Positions 1 to 8,804 of a stretch of DNA of 53,138 bases are shown here, piece after piece. Below the pieces are notes generated by a model. The model made no database searches. It had not been told where the DNA came from and was given only the letters and a program-made list of their open reading frames with translations. Within the stretch, counting starts at the first letter, position 1, and each line of letters starts with the position of its first letter. The DNA is from Lachnospiraceae bacterium AM93-12TA (GTDB lineage: Bacteria; Bacillota; Clostridia; Lachnospirales; Lachnospiraceae): the NCBI GenBank assembly GCA_027698105.1, contig JAQERH010000021.1, positions 1 to 53,138 on the forward strand. Reading direction: 5' to 3'. Position numbers and translations under genes: made by a program.

Positions 1-63
1 TACCAGAAAAAGGGGATTTGTTCACAATTTATTTACTCATGCGTTTGTCCTGCAGGCTTCCCT

Positions 64-711
64 CTATTCTGCCTGCTCCTCCAGATCCGGCCCGCATTCC
101 AGCTTGCTGACGGAAACCTCGTAAGCCACCCTCTTTTCACACTGGGTCTCGCTCAGTTTTTTCGTGTACTCTCTGCTCTGGACACGTCCCCACATCCGCA
201 CTCTGGAACCCACCGCAAACCCGGAAGCATAACGGGCATTTCTGCCCCATGCAATGCAGGGGATATAATCTGATTTTCCATAAGGTCTGTTGACTGCCAG
301 AAGCAGATCTGCAATCTCCCTCCCCAGAGGTGTTTTTCTGTAAATAGCCTCCTTACATATGTATCCGTCCAGATAAATCTGATTGGTCTTTGTGCAGTCC
401 GTAAATTCTTCCAGAAAATTTAACTCTCTGACAAAGACAGAAAGCACAAGGCGGTTTTTAACTCCCTCATGGCAGTTATAGGAGCGGAACTGGCCGACAG
501 CCTCAACGGTCCTGCCTCTGTAGTCCTGCTTTACATCTAAAAGCCGCTCGGAAACCATCAGGGGAATCACATCTACCTGATCACTTAACCGGCTGACTGA
601 CAGACTTACCAGATAAAACCCCTCTCCAAATACCTCATGGCTGAATGTAAATTCAGAGACTACCTCTCCGATCACGCTTACCTTGTTGTTTTCAATCACT
701 TTTTCTGACAT
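64..711 (-). CDS. Single-stranded DNA-binding protein-like, double OB fold
   Basis: A 215-residue protein that reads as two tandem OB-fold modules. The first (about residues 9-100) starts NKVSVIGEVVSEF and the second (about 110-205) carries the SSB-like stretch LAVNRPYGKSDYIPCIAWG and ends in a strand typical of SSB proteins. Bacterial SSB normally has one OB fold and an acidic DDDIPF-type tail; here there are two folds and the tail only ends LEEQAE, so binding of partners through the usual SSB tip is not supported. It probably binds ssDNA in the cytoplasm, but it is unlikely to be the housekeeping SSB. The start is supported by an AGAGGAG ribosome site about 8 bases upstream. It lies downstream of typA, separated by a hairpin. 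Confidence 0.7.
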   Translation of the reverse strand: MSEKVIENNKVSVIGEVVSEFTFSHEVFGEGFYLVSLSVSRLSDQVDVIPLMVSERLLDVKQDYRGRTVEAVGQFRSYNCHEGVKNRLVLSVFVRELNFLEEFTDCTKTNQIYLDGYICKEAIYRKTPLGREIADLLLAVNRPYGKSDYIPCIAWGRNARYASGFAVGSRVRMWGRVQSREYTKKLSETQCEKRVAYEVSVSKLECGPDLEEQAE

Positions 712-830
712 TGTACTTCTCCTCTTCCTAATTCAAATTTCATATTCAGCTTGGCTGCTAATATCATATGTATGTGGCAGGCTGAAAAGAAATACCCTAA
801 ATTGATACAAAAATTTCTACACAAAATGAC

Positions 831-876
831 AAAGACAGGAGAAATTCAGAAATTTTCTGACTTTTCCTGTCTTTTT
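831..876 (-). terminator. Hairpin between typA and the SSB-like gene
   Basis: A 10-bp inverted repeat (AAAGACAGGA at 831-840 with its complement at 865-874) encloses a smaller palindrome. It follows the typA stop on the minus strand. The T-tract is better on the plus side (TTTTT at 872-876) than on the minus side, so it may be bidirectional or weak. Confidence 0.5.
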
Positions 877-905
877 ACTGCTGTCAAGGTACTTTTTTGT
901 CCTCT

Positions 906-2759
906 CTAGCCTCTATTCTTTTCTGCCTCTTTCCGGCTGATCATAGCTCTTTTTCTCAGAGTCGGGTCCAGAATCTTCTTACGGATTCTAAGGCTTGTGG
1001 GGGTTACCTCCAGAAGCTCGTCTGTGTCAATAAAGTCAAGACACTGCTCTAAGCTCATCTCTCTCGGCGGAGTCAGTCTCAGCGCCTCGTCAGAGCTGGA
1101 GGAACGTGTGTTGGTCAGCTTCTTTGTCTTGCAGACATTCAGTTCGATATCCTCCGGTTTTGCACTCTGTCCTACAATCATACCAGAATACACCTTTACG
1201 CCAGGTCCGATAAAGAGTGTTCCTCTCTCCTGGGCGTTAAACAGACCATAGGTAATGGATTCGCCGGCCTCAAAAGCGATCAGGGAGCCCTGTTTTCTAT
1301 AGGACAGCTCACCCTTAAATGGGCCGTATCCGTCAAAACTTGTATTTAAAATACCATTTCCCTTGGTATCTGTCAGGAATTCTCCTCTGTAGCCGATTAA
1401 GCCTCTGGATGGAATAGAAAATTCCAGTCTGGTATAGCCGCCGCCGATGGGGCTCATGCCCTGAAGCTCTCCCTTACGGCTGGTAAGCTTCTGGATTACC
1501 GCGCCTGTAAATTCCTCCGGCACGTCCACATATGCAATCTCCATCGGCTCCAGCTTAGTATTTCTCTCATCATAGTGATAGAGAACCTCTGCCTTGCTCA
1601 CTGCAAACTCAAAGCCCTCTCTTCTCATGTTTTCAATCAGAACAGACAGATGAAGCTCACCGCGGCCGGACACCTTAAAGCAGTCAGGAGAATCTGTCTC
1701 CTCCACCCTCAGACTTACGTCTGTGTTCAGCTCCCGGAACAGTCTCTCTCTGATATGACGGGATGTAATGTACCTGCCTTCCAATCCTGCTAAGGGGCTG
1801 TCATTTACCATGAAGTCCATGGAAATAGTCGGCTCTGAGATCTTCTGGAACGGAATCGCCTCTGGCTTTTCCGGAGAACAGATGGTATCTCCAATGTGGA
1901 TATCGGAAATTCCGGAAATTGCTACAATCGCGCCGATTCCGGCTTCTGCCACTTCCACCTTATTCAGGCCCTCGAACTCGTAGAGCTTTCCAATCTTCAC
2001 CTTGCGGAACTTGTCCGGCTCGTGGTGGTTGACAATGACGCAGTCCTGATTTACCTTCAGGGAACCATTGTCAATTTTTCCTACGCCAATACGGCCTACA
2101 TACTCATTGTAGTCAATGGTACTGATGAGCACCTGTGTCTCAGCCTCCGGGTCTCCTTCCGGAGCCGGAATATACTCTAAAATAGTCTCAAATAACGGAG
2201 ACATATCTGTCTCCGGATCCTCCAGGCTCTTCTTCGCAAAGCCGGAACGGGCGGAAGCAAACAGGAACGGACAGTCTAACTGCTCATCGGAAGCGTCCAG
2301 ATCCATAAAAAGCTCTAAAATTTCATCAATTACATCATCCGGTCTGGCCTCAGGACGATCAATCTTGTTTAAGCACACAATAACCGGAAGGTTTAACTCC
2401 AGGGCCTTTCTCAGAACAAATTTTGTCTGAGGCATAGCTCCCTCATAGGCATCTACAACCAGAATAACTCCGTTTACCATCTTGAGCACTCGCTCTACCT
2501 CGCCGCCAAAATCAGCATGGCCTGGAGTATCGATAATATTAATCTTTACTCCCTTGTAGAATACAGCTGTATTCTTGGAAAGAATTGTAATTCCGCGCTC
2601 TCTCTCAATATCATTGGAGTCCATAACCCGGTCTACTACCTCCTGGTTCGCTCTGAACACGCCGCTCTGGCGCAGCAGCTGATCTACCAGCGTTGTCTTG
2701 CCGTGGTCTACATGGGCAATAATCGCGATATTTCTGACATCTTCACGCTTTGTCTTCAT
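906..2759 (-). CDS. typA: Translational GTPase TypA/BipA
   Basis: A 617-residue ribosome-associated translational GTPase of the elongation-factor family. The G1 loop AHVDHGKT is at residues 15-22, the switch-region RGIT at 55-58, G3 DTPGH at 77-81 and NKID at 131-134. EF-G-like domains follow and the BipA-type C-terminal region ends in a basic tail ([21 protein letters not shown]). The length matches the family (about 605-615). TypA/BipA acts in ribosome assembly and in stress and cold adaptation. The gene stands alone, with its own sigma-A-type promoter directly upstream (2806-2834) and a hairpin downstream. Nothing is missing from the GTPase motifs. Confidence 0.96.
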   Translation of the reverse strand: MKTKREDVRNIAIIAHVDHGKTTLVDQLLRQSGVFRANQEVVDRVMDSNDIERERGITILSKNTAVFYKGVKINIIDTPGHADFGGEVERVLKMVNGVILVVDAYEGAMPQTKFVLRKALELNLPVIVCLNKIDRPEARPDDVIDEILELFMDLDASDEQLDCPFLFASARSGFAKKSLEDPETDMSPLFETILEYIPAPEGDPEAETQVLISTIDYNEYVGRIGVGKIDNGSLKVNQDCVIVNHHEPDKFRKVKIGKLYEFEGLNKVEVAEAGIGAIVAISGISDIHIGDTICSPEKPEAIPFQKISEPTISMDFMVNDSPLAGLEGRYITSRHIRERLFRELNTDVSLRVEETDSPDCFKVSGRGELHLSVLIENMRREGFEFAVSKAEVLYHYDERNTKLEPMEIAYVDVPEEFTGAVIQKLTSRKGELQGMSPIGGGYTRLEFSIPSRGLIGYRGEFLTDTKGNGILNTSFDGYGPFKGELSYRKQGSLIAFEAGESITYGLFNAQERGTLFIGPGVKVYSGMIVGQSAKPEDIELNVCKTKKLTNTRSSSSDEALRLTPPREMSLEQCLDFIDTDELLEVTPTSLRIRKKILDPTLRKRAMISRKEAEKNRG

Positions 2760-2805
2760 AATAATCTATCTCTCTCTTTTCTTCTTGATTTTTACACAAC
2801 TTGAT

Positions 2806-2834
2806 ATTCTATCATTAACTCCGCCTAAGTTCAA
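2806..2834 (-). promoter_or_regulatory. Sigma-A-type promoter for typA
   Basis: On the minus strand TTGAAC (2834-2829), a 17-base spacer and TAGAAT (2811-2806) lie about 47 bases upstream of the typA start codon. They fall right after the end of the YigZ-family gene. Confidence 0.6.
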
Positions 2835-2841
2835 GGTTATT

Positions 2842-3492
2842 TTACAGGAAAACAATCTCCTTTCCCAGAAGTCCATACCAGACTTCATCCCCCGGCTCCA
2901 TCACACAGCGGCCGTTTGTCCCCTCTGTCAGTTTCTCCATCAGAGGTTCCAGCTGATCAACAGGAACCAGCAGCGTCAGGGATACCTTATCTGCATACTG
3001 GCTGTTCAAAGTGGAAATCTTCTCTTCCCCCAGAATGTACTGAATTTTCCCAAGACCTGTGTAGTCCGTTTCCACTGTCAGCTTTCTGGCCAGCTGTTTC
3101 TCTAGAATCTGGCAGTTTTTAAGTCCCTCCTTCACTGCTGCCGAGTAGGCCCGTACCAGTCCCCCGGTTCCCAGAAGTGTCCCTCCAAAATACCGGGTAA
3201 CCACTGCACAGCAGTTGTGTACATCCTCCCCCAGCAGCACATCCAGCATCGGGCGGCCTGCTGTCTGGGACGGCTCACCGTCATCATTGCACCGCATCTG
3301 CTCGTGGTTTTCCCCAATCACAAAGGCTGTGCAGTTATGGGTGGCATCCCAGTATTTTTTTCTCATCTCAGCAATAAAGGATAACGCCTCCTCCTCTGAA
3401 TCTACTGGCCGGATCGTCGCAATAAACCGTGATTTTTTCTCTACAATTTCTCCCTCTCCTGCCTGATAGAGGATTTTATAGTTTTTTTTCAT
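2842..3492 (-). CDS. YigZ/IMPACT-family protein
   Basis: A 216-residue cytoplasmic protein of the YigZ/UPF0029 family. It has the N-terminal IMPACT-type core (KKSRFIATIRPV, then the conserved HNCTAFVIG, CNDDGEPSQTAGRPML and VTRYFGGTLLGTGGLVRAY stretches) and a C-terminal ferredoxin-like domain from about residue 135. The biochemical role is not established; eukaryotic IMPACT relatives act on translation control. An open frame extends upstream to 4038, but it runs antisense into the PBP gene. The ATG at 3492 has a GGGGAGAG ribosome site at good spacing and gives the family length. It has its own promoter, divergent from the PBP gene. Confidence 0.9.
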   Translation of the reverse strand: MKKNYKILYQAGEGEIVEKKSRFIATIRPVDSEEEALSFIAEMRKKYWDATHNCTAFVIGENHEQMRCNDDGEPSQTAGRPMLDVLLGEDVHNCCAVVTRYFGGTLLGTGGLVRAYSAAVKEGLKNCQILEKQLARKLTVETDYTGLGKIQYILGEEKISTLNSQYADKVSLTLLVPVDQLEPLMEKLTEGTNGRCVMEPGDEVWYGLLGKEIVFL

Positions 3493-3529
3493 GGAATCTC
3501 TCCCCGTTGTGATTTCTTTCTGTTTTTTG

Positions 3530-3558
3530 AGTATATTATTAATTTGAACAGATTGCAA
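3530..3558 (-). promoter_or_regulatory. Sigma-A-type promoter for the YigZ-family gene
   Basis: Minus-strand TTGCAA (3558-3553), a 17-base spacer and TATACT (3535-3530), about 40 bases upstream of the start codon at 3492. Confidence 0.55.
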
Positions 3559-3621
3559 CCAGAAAGATCTGTCTCCGCGCTTTCCTTGTGCATACTCCTT
3601 AAACGCTGTAAGCAGCGAGTC

Positions 3622-3650
3622 TTGAATTATCTGAAAACTTTTGTTATAAT
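3622..3650 (+). promoter_or_regulatory. Sigma-A-type promoter for the class A PBP
   Basis: TTGAAT (3622-3627), a 17-base spacer and a perfect TATAAT (3645-3650). The AAAGGAGG ribosome site and ATG at 3673 follow closely, so the leader is very short. Confidence 0.75.
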
Positions 3651-3672
3651 GGTAAGCTAAAGGAGGCCTAGT

Positions 3673-6312
3673 ATGAATTATGGCAGAAAAGAAACCAGAC
3701 GGCAGATTGCGTCCGCTGGTTCCCGCAAGAAAAAATATACAAATCGTCTCTTTCTTTCCTTTTTTAAGGCAGCTCTCGTGCTGTGTCTGTTTGTCTTTGT
3801 AACCGGCTTCAGCGCCGGAATCGGAATGTTTAAAGGCATCATTGATACAGCTCCTGATTTTAATGCTGAAAGCTTTGCCCCCAGTGGTTATTTTTCTACT
3901 ATTTATGATTGTGAGGGAAATGTGACAGATACCCTGGTAGGTACGAATGCAAACCGGATCGAAGCTTCCTACGAGGAATTTCCCGAAGATCTGATCAATG
4001 CCTTTGTGGCCATTGAGGATTCCCGCTTCTGGCAGCACAGCGGAATTGATCTGCGTTCCATTACCAGAGCGGCAGTCGGAGTGCTGACCAATAATTACCA
4101 GGGCGGCGCCAGCACCCTGACTCAGCAGCTGATCAAAAATACAGTCTTTAACGGCGGTATGGAGACAAGCTCCGGCGCCAGAATTGAGCGAAAGATTCAG
4201 GAACAGTACCTGGCTCTCCAGCTCACTAAAAACGTAGACCGGAAAATTATCATCACCAATTACCTGAATACCATCAACCTAGGAAACAACACCCTGGGTG
4301 TCAAGGCAGCGGCTCTGCGCTATTTTAATAAAGATGTGTCTGAGCTGACACTATCAGAATGTGCAGTCATCGCTGCTATCACGAAAAATCCGTCCCGTTT
4401 AAATCCCATTACAGGATCCAAGGACAACGCCGAACGGCGCGCCACAATCCTTCAGGAGATGTACAATCAGGACTATATCACTAAAGAAGAGCAGGAAGAT
4501 GCTCTGGCCGATGATGTATACTCCAGAATTCAAAATGTGGATCTGGCGAATAAGGAAAATGACACCCCCTATTCCTACTATACAGATGAGCTGATCGATC
4601 AGGTGACAGAGGCTCTGAAGGAGGAGCTGGGATATACGGATACCCAGGCCAGCAATCTTTTATTCAGCGGCGGTTTAAGTATCTACACACCGCAGGATCC
4701 GAAAATGCAGGCCATTGTAGACGAGGAAATCAGCAATCCTGAAAATTATGCCCTGGCCCAGTATGCGCTTGCATATCGTTTATCCGTTACTCATCCTGAT
4801 GGAACCACAGAACATTTTTCTGAGGGACATGTAAAAAACTATTTTACTGATACGCTGGGACAAAGTGGATATACAGGTCTCTTTGGCAGCGAGGAGGAGG
4901 CAAAGGCAGCTGCAGAGCAGTACAAGTCCTGGCTGATTCAGGACGGCGATACGATTATCGGAGAATCTCTTTCCACTACCCTGCAGCCTCAGGCATCTTT
5001 CGTTCTGATTGAACAGTCCACTGGAGAGGTTAAGGCTATCAGCGGAGGCCGGGGAGAGAAAAAGGCCAACCGTACCTTAAACCGCGCCACTAACGCCAAG
5101 CGTCAGCCTGGTTCCGCCTTTAAGGTAATTACCTCTTTTCTTCCTGCTGTCGATACCTGCGGAGCTACCCTTGGCAGCGTTTACTATGATGCCCCCTATT
5201 CCATTGGGGACAAAAGCTTCCGAAACTGGTACGCCAACCGAGGCTATATGGGCTACCATAACATCCGGGAAGGAATCGCCTATTCTATGAATATCATTAC
5301 CCTGAAATGTCTGGTAGATACCGTGACTCCTCAGCTGGGTGTGGAATATGCAAAAAAAATGGGAATTACAACTCTGGTACCGGAGGATATCACCCCGTCT
5401 CTGGGACTTGGAGGCCTGACTCTAGGCGTTACTAACCTGGAAATGACAGATGCCTTTGCCTCTATCGCCAATGGCGGAGAATACAGAAAGCCTGTATTTT
5501 TTACAAAAATCCTGGATCACAACGGCAAGGTTCTCATTGACAATGAACCGGAGCCTAAGCGGGTGATGAAGGATTCTACTGCTTTTCTGATTACAGATGC
5601 CATGGCAGATTCTGTTGTCAGCCAGAGCCTTTTCGCAACACCAGGCTCTCAGCCCAGCACCACCAGTGCGGCAGCGGCAGTTCCGGGAATGTCTACTTCC
5701 GGAAAGAGCGGTACGACCACCAGCAACAATGATCTGTGGTTTGTAGGCTTTACTCCCTACTATACTGCCGGTATCTGGTCCGGCTATGACAATAATGGAA
5801 GCATTACCGGCGGAACCTCCTATCACAAGGCGATCTGGCGAAATATCATGACGCGGATCCATGAGGGACTTTCCGATCCTGGCTTTATACCGCCTGACAG
5901 TATTGAAAAAGTTGAAATCTGCCGCAAGTCGGGCAAGCTTCCAATTTCCGGCGTATGCAGCGCCGATCCAAGAGGAGATGCCACCTACACAGAGTACTTT
6001 GCCAAAGGCACTGCTCCTTCAGAGACCTGCGACTGTCATGTGAGGACTTCTGTCTGCGGAGTATCCGGCGGAAGACCCACTGCCTTCTGCCCGGAGGATC
6101 AGCTGGTATCCAGAACCTTTATGACAGTTCCGGACGAGGGCTATACGGATGATTCCAAATATGCCATCCCTGGAACCTGCAGCGTCCATTCCGGTTCCTC
6201 CACAATCATTGCCCCGAATCCGGGAGATGGAAGCGATATTCCTTTTGGCCCCGGATATATTCCTGATTCCGGAGGAAGCAATATTCCGATTGTACCGGCT
6301 GCACCGAATTAA
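3673..6312 (+). CDS. Class A penicillin-binding protein (PBP1A-type, bifunctional)
   Basis: An 879-residue bifunctional peptidoglycan synthase. It has a basic cytoplasmic start and one TM anchor at about residues 30-52. The GT51 glycosyltransferase domain follows, with the catalytic EDSRFWQHSGID and GGASTLTQQLIKN motifs. The C-terminal transpeptidase domain carries SxxK as SAFK, SxN as SMN and the KSGTT motif (with N-D-L-W after). It polymerises lipid II and cross-links stems outside the membrane. After the transpeptidase domain there is a Cys-rich segment (ETCDCHVRTSVCG) and a Gly/Pro/Ser-rich tail ending PIVPAAPN, common in clostridial PBPs. It is monocistronic, with a consensus promoter and a strong terminator. 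Confidence 0.95.
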   Translation: MNYGRKETRRQIASAGSRKKKYTNRLFLSFFKAALVLCLFVFVTGFSAGIGMFKGIIDTAPDFNAESFAPSGYFSTIYDCEGNVTDTLVGTNANRIEASYEEFPEDLINAFVAIEDSRFWQHSGIDLRSITRAAVGVLTNNYQGGASTLTQQLIKNTVFNGGMETSSGARIERKIQEQYLALQLTKNVDRKIIITNYLNTINLGNNTLGVKAAALRYFNKDVSELTLSECAVIAAITKNPSRLNPITGSKDNAERRATILQEMYNQDYITKEEQEDALADDVYSRIQNVDLANKENDTPYSYYTDELIDQVTEALKEELGYTDTQASNLLFSGGLSIYTPQDPKMQAIVDEEISNPENYALAQYALAYRLSVTHPDGTTEHFSEGHVKNYFTDTLGQSGYTGLFGSEEEAKAAAEQYKSWLIQDGDTIIGESLSTTLQPQASFVLIEQSTGEVKAISGGRGEKKANRTLNRATNAKRQPGSAFKVITSFLPAVDTCGATLGSVYYDAPYSIGDKSFRNWYANRGYMGYHNIREGIAYSMNIITLKCLVDTVTPQLGVEYAKKMGITTLVPEDITPSLGLGGLTLGVTNLEMTDAFASIANGGEYRKPVFFTKILDHNGKVLIDNEPEPKRVMKDSTAFLITDAMADSVVSQSLFATPGSQPSTTSAAAAVPGMSTSGKSGTTTSNNDLWFVGFTPYYTAGIWSGYDNNGSITGGTSYHKAIWRNIMTRIHEGLSDPGFIPPDSIEKVEICRKSGKLPISGVCSADPRGDATYTEYFAKGTAPSETCDCHVRTSVCGVSGGRPTAFCPEDQLVSRTFMTVPDEGYTDDSKYAIPGTCSVHSGSSTIIAPNPGDGSDIPFGPGYIPDSGGSNIPIVPAAPN

Positions 6313-6326
6313 ACCTTTCTGCAGAA

Positions 6327-6376
6327 AAGCCTGGAGAAGGATGATTGTAAAACATCCTTCTCCAGGCTTCTTTTTT
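6327..6376 (+). terminator. Strong terminator after the PBP gene, probably bidirectional
   Basis: A 17-bp perfect stem (6327-6343 with 6353-6369) around a 9-base loop, followed by TTTTTT at 6371-6376. A short A-rich run on the other side suggests it also ends the convergent spoVAD-spoVAE transcript. Confidence 0.9.
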
Positions 6377-6400
6377 ATTCTCTATCATTCTCTTTCTTCT

Positions 6401-6757
6401 CTAATCTTTCATCTTTGGCTTAAACAGAAGGGAGCCCAGATACCCGAAAATAAGCGCTCCGGAGATTCCCGCAGCAGACGCCGTAAGTCCCCCTTTAAAA
6501 AGTCCCAGGACTCCTGCCGTTTCCAGGCCTTCCTTTACGCCTTTCCACAAGGTATTTCCAAATCCCAGAAGGGGAATGGAGGCTCCCGCTCCTGCCCACT
6601 CGGCAAATGGTTCGTAAATACCCAGAAAGCCTAAAACAGCACCCGTCATGACGAGGATCACCATAATTCTTCCCGGCAGAAGTTTTGTCTTTTCCATGAG
6701 AACCTGCACAGCCGCGCAGATGAGACCGCCAACCACAAATGCTTTCAGATAATCCAT
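6401..6757 (-). CDS. spoVAE: Stage V sporulation protein AE
   Basis: A 118-residue integral membrane protein with three to four hydrophobic segments (AFVVGGLICAAVQVLM, IMVILVMTGAVLGFLGIY, a Gly/Ala-rich stretch, and ISGALIFGYLGSLLF) and the SpoVAC/SpoVAE-type motif WAGAGASIPLLGFGNTLWKGV. SpoVA proteins form the inner-membrane channel that moves dipicolinic acid into the forespore and releases it at germination. The ATG at 6757 is preferred to the frame's first ATG at 6781: it follows the spoVAD stop by one base, has an AAAGGAG site upstream, and gives the usual family length. Confidence 0.92.
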   Translation of the reverse strand: MDYLKAFVVGGLICAAVQVLMEKTKLLPGRIMVILVMTGAVLGFLGIYEPFAEWAGAGASIPLLGFGNTLWKGVKEGLETAGVLGLFKGGLTASAAGISGALIFGYLGSLLFKPKMKD

Positions 6758-6758
6758 C

Positions 6759-7799
6759 CTATCTCCTTTCTGCGCGCTCAATGACTACGCCATGGGCAAT
6801 TCCGGGAACACTTTTTCCCTCATTAAAGCTGATCTGGGACAGGAGGGCGCCTGTGGGAATAAATAAAACCCTCTTCCATGTGCCATCCTGAATCTTCGGA
6901 AGAATATAAGAGCAAAGCGTCACTGCCGAGCAGCCGCAGCCGCTTCCTCCGCTGTGGGTATCCTGAGAGGCCCTGTCAAAAATCGTCATTCCGCAATCCA
7001 TATGGATGCCACCCACGTCAAATCCTGCCTGTTTCAGCATGTCCAGCAGAATGTTCTGCCCTACCGCTCCTAAATCGCCTGTAATAATCCTGTCATACCA
7101 GCCAGGTTCTGCCCCCATATCGCGAAAATTCTGTAAAATAGTATCCACCGCCGCCATAGCCATAGCGCCTCCCATATTCATGGAATCGCGAAACTGCATG
7201 TCTACAATTTTTCCAGTCGTTATTCCTGTAATCCGAGCTATCGGGCGGATATGCTTATTCTCTTCCCTGAGTCCCCTCTTTCCCACCAGGACAGAACCGC
7301 ATCCAGTCACCGTCCATGTAGCTGAAAACGGTCTCTGATTTCCATAGGCCAGAGGAAAGCGAAACTGCCGTTCCGCGCTGGCGAAATGACTGGATGCCAT
7401 AGCCATGACACAGTCAGCAAAGCCTCCTCCCACCGTTATCGCGGCAAGACTTAAAGCCTCCCCCATGGTGGAACAGGCTCCGTAAAGGCCAAACAGAGGG
7501 ATCTCAAGCTCTGCCGTGCCAAAGGATGTGGCTACAATCTGCCCCAGCAGATCGCCGCCAAACAGATAGCGTATTTTTTCTCTGGCTATGCCGCTTTTCT
7601 CGATACTCAGAAGCGCTGTTCTTCTCTGAAGCTCGCTTTCCGCCGCCTCCCAGTCTGTCTGTCCAAACATTGGATCTGTCTCCACCTGGTCAAAACAGGC
7701 TCCCAGCGGTCCCTCTCCCTCTTTCTGCCCTGCGATAGCCGCAGCAGAATAGATGCAGGGCGGTTCCTCAAACATAATACTGGCTTTTCCCTTTTGCAT
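6759..7799 (-). CDS. spoVAD: Stage V sporulation protein AD
   Basis: A 346-residue protein with the thiolase-like fold of SpoVAD, the DPA-binding component of the spore SpoVA channel. Recognisable blocks are GACSTMGEALSLAAITV near residue 115, ASSHFASAERQFRFP, the central GCGSVLVG, and the C-terminal HSGGSGCGCSA and PGIAHGVVIER. The length is typical. In most spore formers spoVAD directly follows spoVAC; here 3.4 kb of other genes lie in between. A sigma-G-like promoter is visible just upstream, which would restore forespore expression. spoVAE follows after one base, so the two are translationally linked. Confidence 0.94.
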   Translation of the reverse strand: MQKGKASIMFEEPPCIYSAAAIAGQKEGEGPLGACFDQVETDPMFGQTDWEAAESELQRRTALLSIEKSGIAREKIRYLFGGDLLGQIVATSFGTAELEIPLFGLYGACSTMGEALSLAAITVGGGFADCVMAMASSHFASAERQFRFPLAYGNQRPFSATWTVTGCGSVLVGKRGLREENKHIRPIARITGITTGKIVDMQFRDSMNMGGAMAMAAVDTILQNFRDMGAEPGWYDRIITGDLGAVGQNILLDMLKQAGFDVGGIHMDCGMTIFDRASQDTHSGGSGCGCSAVTLCSYILPKIQDGTWKRVLFIPTGALLSQISFNEGKSVPGIAHGVVIERAERR

Positions 7800-7842
7800 A
7801 AAATCGTCCTCCTGAGCAGCAGCTGATGCTGTCTGCTCTTTT

Positions 7843-7872
7843 TATCCTGCCCGCAAAAAGAAAATTTTATTC
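7843..7872 (-). promoter_or_regulatory. Candidate sigma-G promoter for spoVAD-spoVAE
   Basis: On the minus strand GAATA (7872-7868) fits the -35 consensus GHATR. After 18 bases CAGGATA (7849-7843) matches six of seven positions of the -10 consensus CATNHTA. The ATG of spoVAD lies 43 bases downstream. It is by eye only, but the spacing and place are right for an isolated forespore unit. Confidence 0.45.
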
Positions 7873-7882
7873 TCCCCTGCCC

Positions 7883-8692
7883 TTATTTAAACATGTTCCC
7901 ACGGCTTTTAAACTGCCTGGGAGAACAGCCGAAATATCGTCTGAACGTCTGAAAAAAATAAGAATAATCATAGTATCCCAGCTTTTTTGCTATGTCGTTG
8001 GCCTTATTCCTGGGATCCTCCATCATTTTTCCGGCCTGCTCCATCTTCGTCATAGTCACATAAGATACATATCCTATTCCTGTCTCCTGTTTAAACTTTT
8101 TGCTGAAATAAGAATGGGACAGACTCAGCCTCTCGCATATCACAGTAAGGGACAGTTCCTGTTCCAGATGGCTGTCAATAAAGTGTATCGCCTCCTGAAC
8201 AAAGGCCGAATAATGCTTCATTTCCCTGCGGATCCGCTCAAGCTCTCTCATAGTATTTGTAGAAATCTCGTTTTTTGCCTCCCCTCCCAAGCTGTCAGGG
8301 CTTTCCTGTCCCCGCTTCAGCCGTTCTAACACCCAGAGAATCCCTTTCTCCATTTCTCCTGCCTGAACCGGCTTTGTCAGATAGAGTACGGCCCCATATC
8401 GGATAGCCCGGCAGGCCTCCTCAAAGTCTCTGGAGGCGCTCACAATAATCACAACAGACCGCTTCCAGCCATTCTTTTTCTCATAAAGAGTCTGGAGCAG
8501 ATCCTCCCCATTCTGTTTCATATGCACATCTGTGATAATCAGTTTCGGATGTTTCTCCTCCACGAGAAAAAGGCCCTCCTCCATGGTTCGGGCCATTCCA
8601 TCCAGTCTGCAGTTTAATTTCTGCCAGTCTATCTTTGTTCTGAGCAGTTCCACGGTCTCCTTATCATCATCTACCACTATCACTGAGTGCAT
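7883..8692 (-). CDS. Orphan response regulator with AraC-type DNA-binding domain (YesN-like)
   Basis: A 269-residue two-domain regulator. The receiver domain (about 1-120) has acidic pocket residues D8-D10, phospho-acceptor D55 in IITDVHM, S85 and K107 in LTKP. The linker is charged, and the C-terminal AraC/XylS domain (about 165-265) has two helix-turn-helix motifs (LSLTVICERLSLSHSYFSKKFK and ANDIAKKLGYYDYSYFFQTF). YesN-type regulators usually sit beside a sensor kinase and control a transport or sugar operon; no kinase is present in this window. It is the last gene of the block between spoVAC and spoVAD, and its stop is only 11 bases from the sigma-G-like -35 element. It probably regulates the permease and hydrolase genes upstream (inference). 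Confidence 0.88.
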   Translation of the reverse strand: MHSVIVVDDDKETVELLRTKIDWQKLNCRLDGMARTMEEGLFLVEEKHPKLIITDVHMKQNGEDLLQTLYEKKNGWKRSVVIIVSASRDFEEACRAIRYGAVLYLTKPVQAGEMEKGILWVLERLKRGQESPDSLGGEAKNEISTNTMRELERIRREMKHYSAFVQEAIHFIDSHLEQELSLTVICERLSLSHSYFSKKFKQETGIGYVSYVTMTKMEQAGKMMEDPRNKANDIAKKLGYYDYSYFFQTFRRYFGCSPRQFKSRGNMFK

Positions 8693-8727
8693 ATCGTCCT
8701 GTCCTTTATTCTAATTTCTGTCAGTCT

Positions 8728-8764
8728 GTCTGCCGGACAAAAGACGGTTCTCTGCCCGGCAGAC
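8728..8764 (-). other. Intercistronic stem-loop between permease and response regulator genes
   Basis: A perfect 9-bp GC-rich inverted repeat (GTCTGCCGG at 8728-8736, complement at 8756-8764) with a 19-base loop and no T-tract. It lies in the 112-base gap and could stabilise or process a shared mRNA. Confidence 0.5.
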
Positions 8765-8804
8765 TTCAGGTACTATGATTTCAGGATTTCCAAAAGAAAC
8801 CTTT

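Noticed and set aside
3493..4038. N-terminal extension of the YigZ-family frame to 4038
   Set aside because: It is antisense to the PBP gene, has no family similarity, and a proper ATG with ribosome site exists at 3492.
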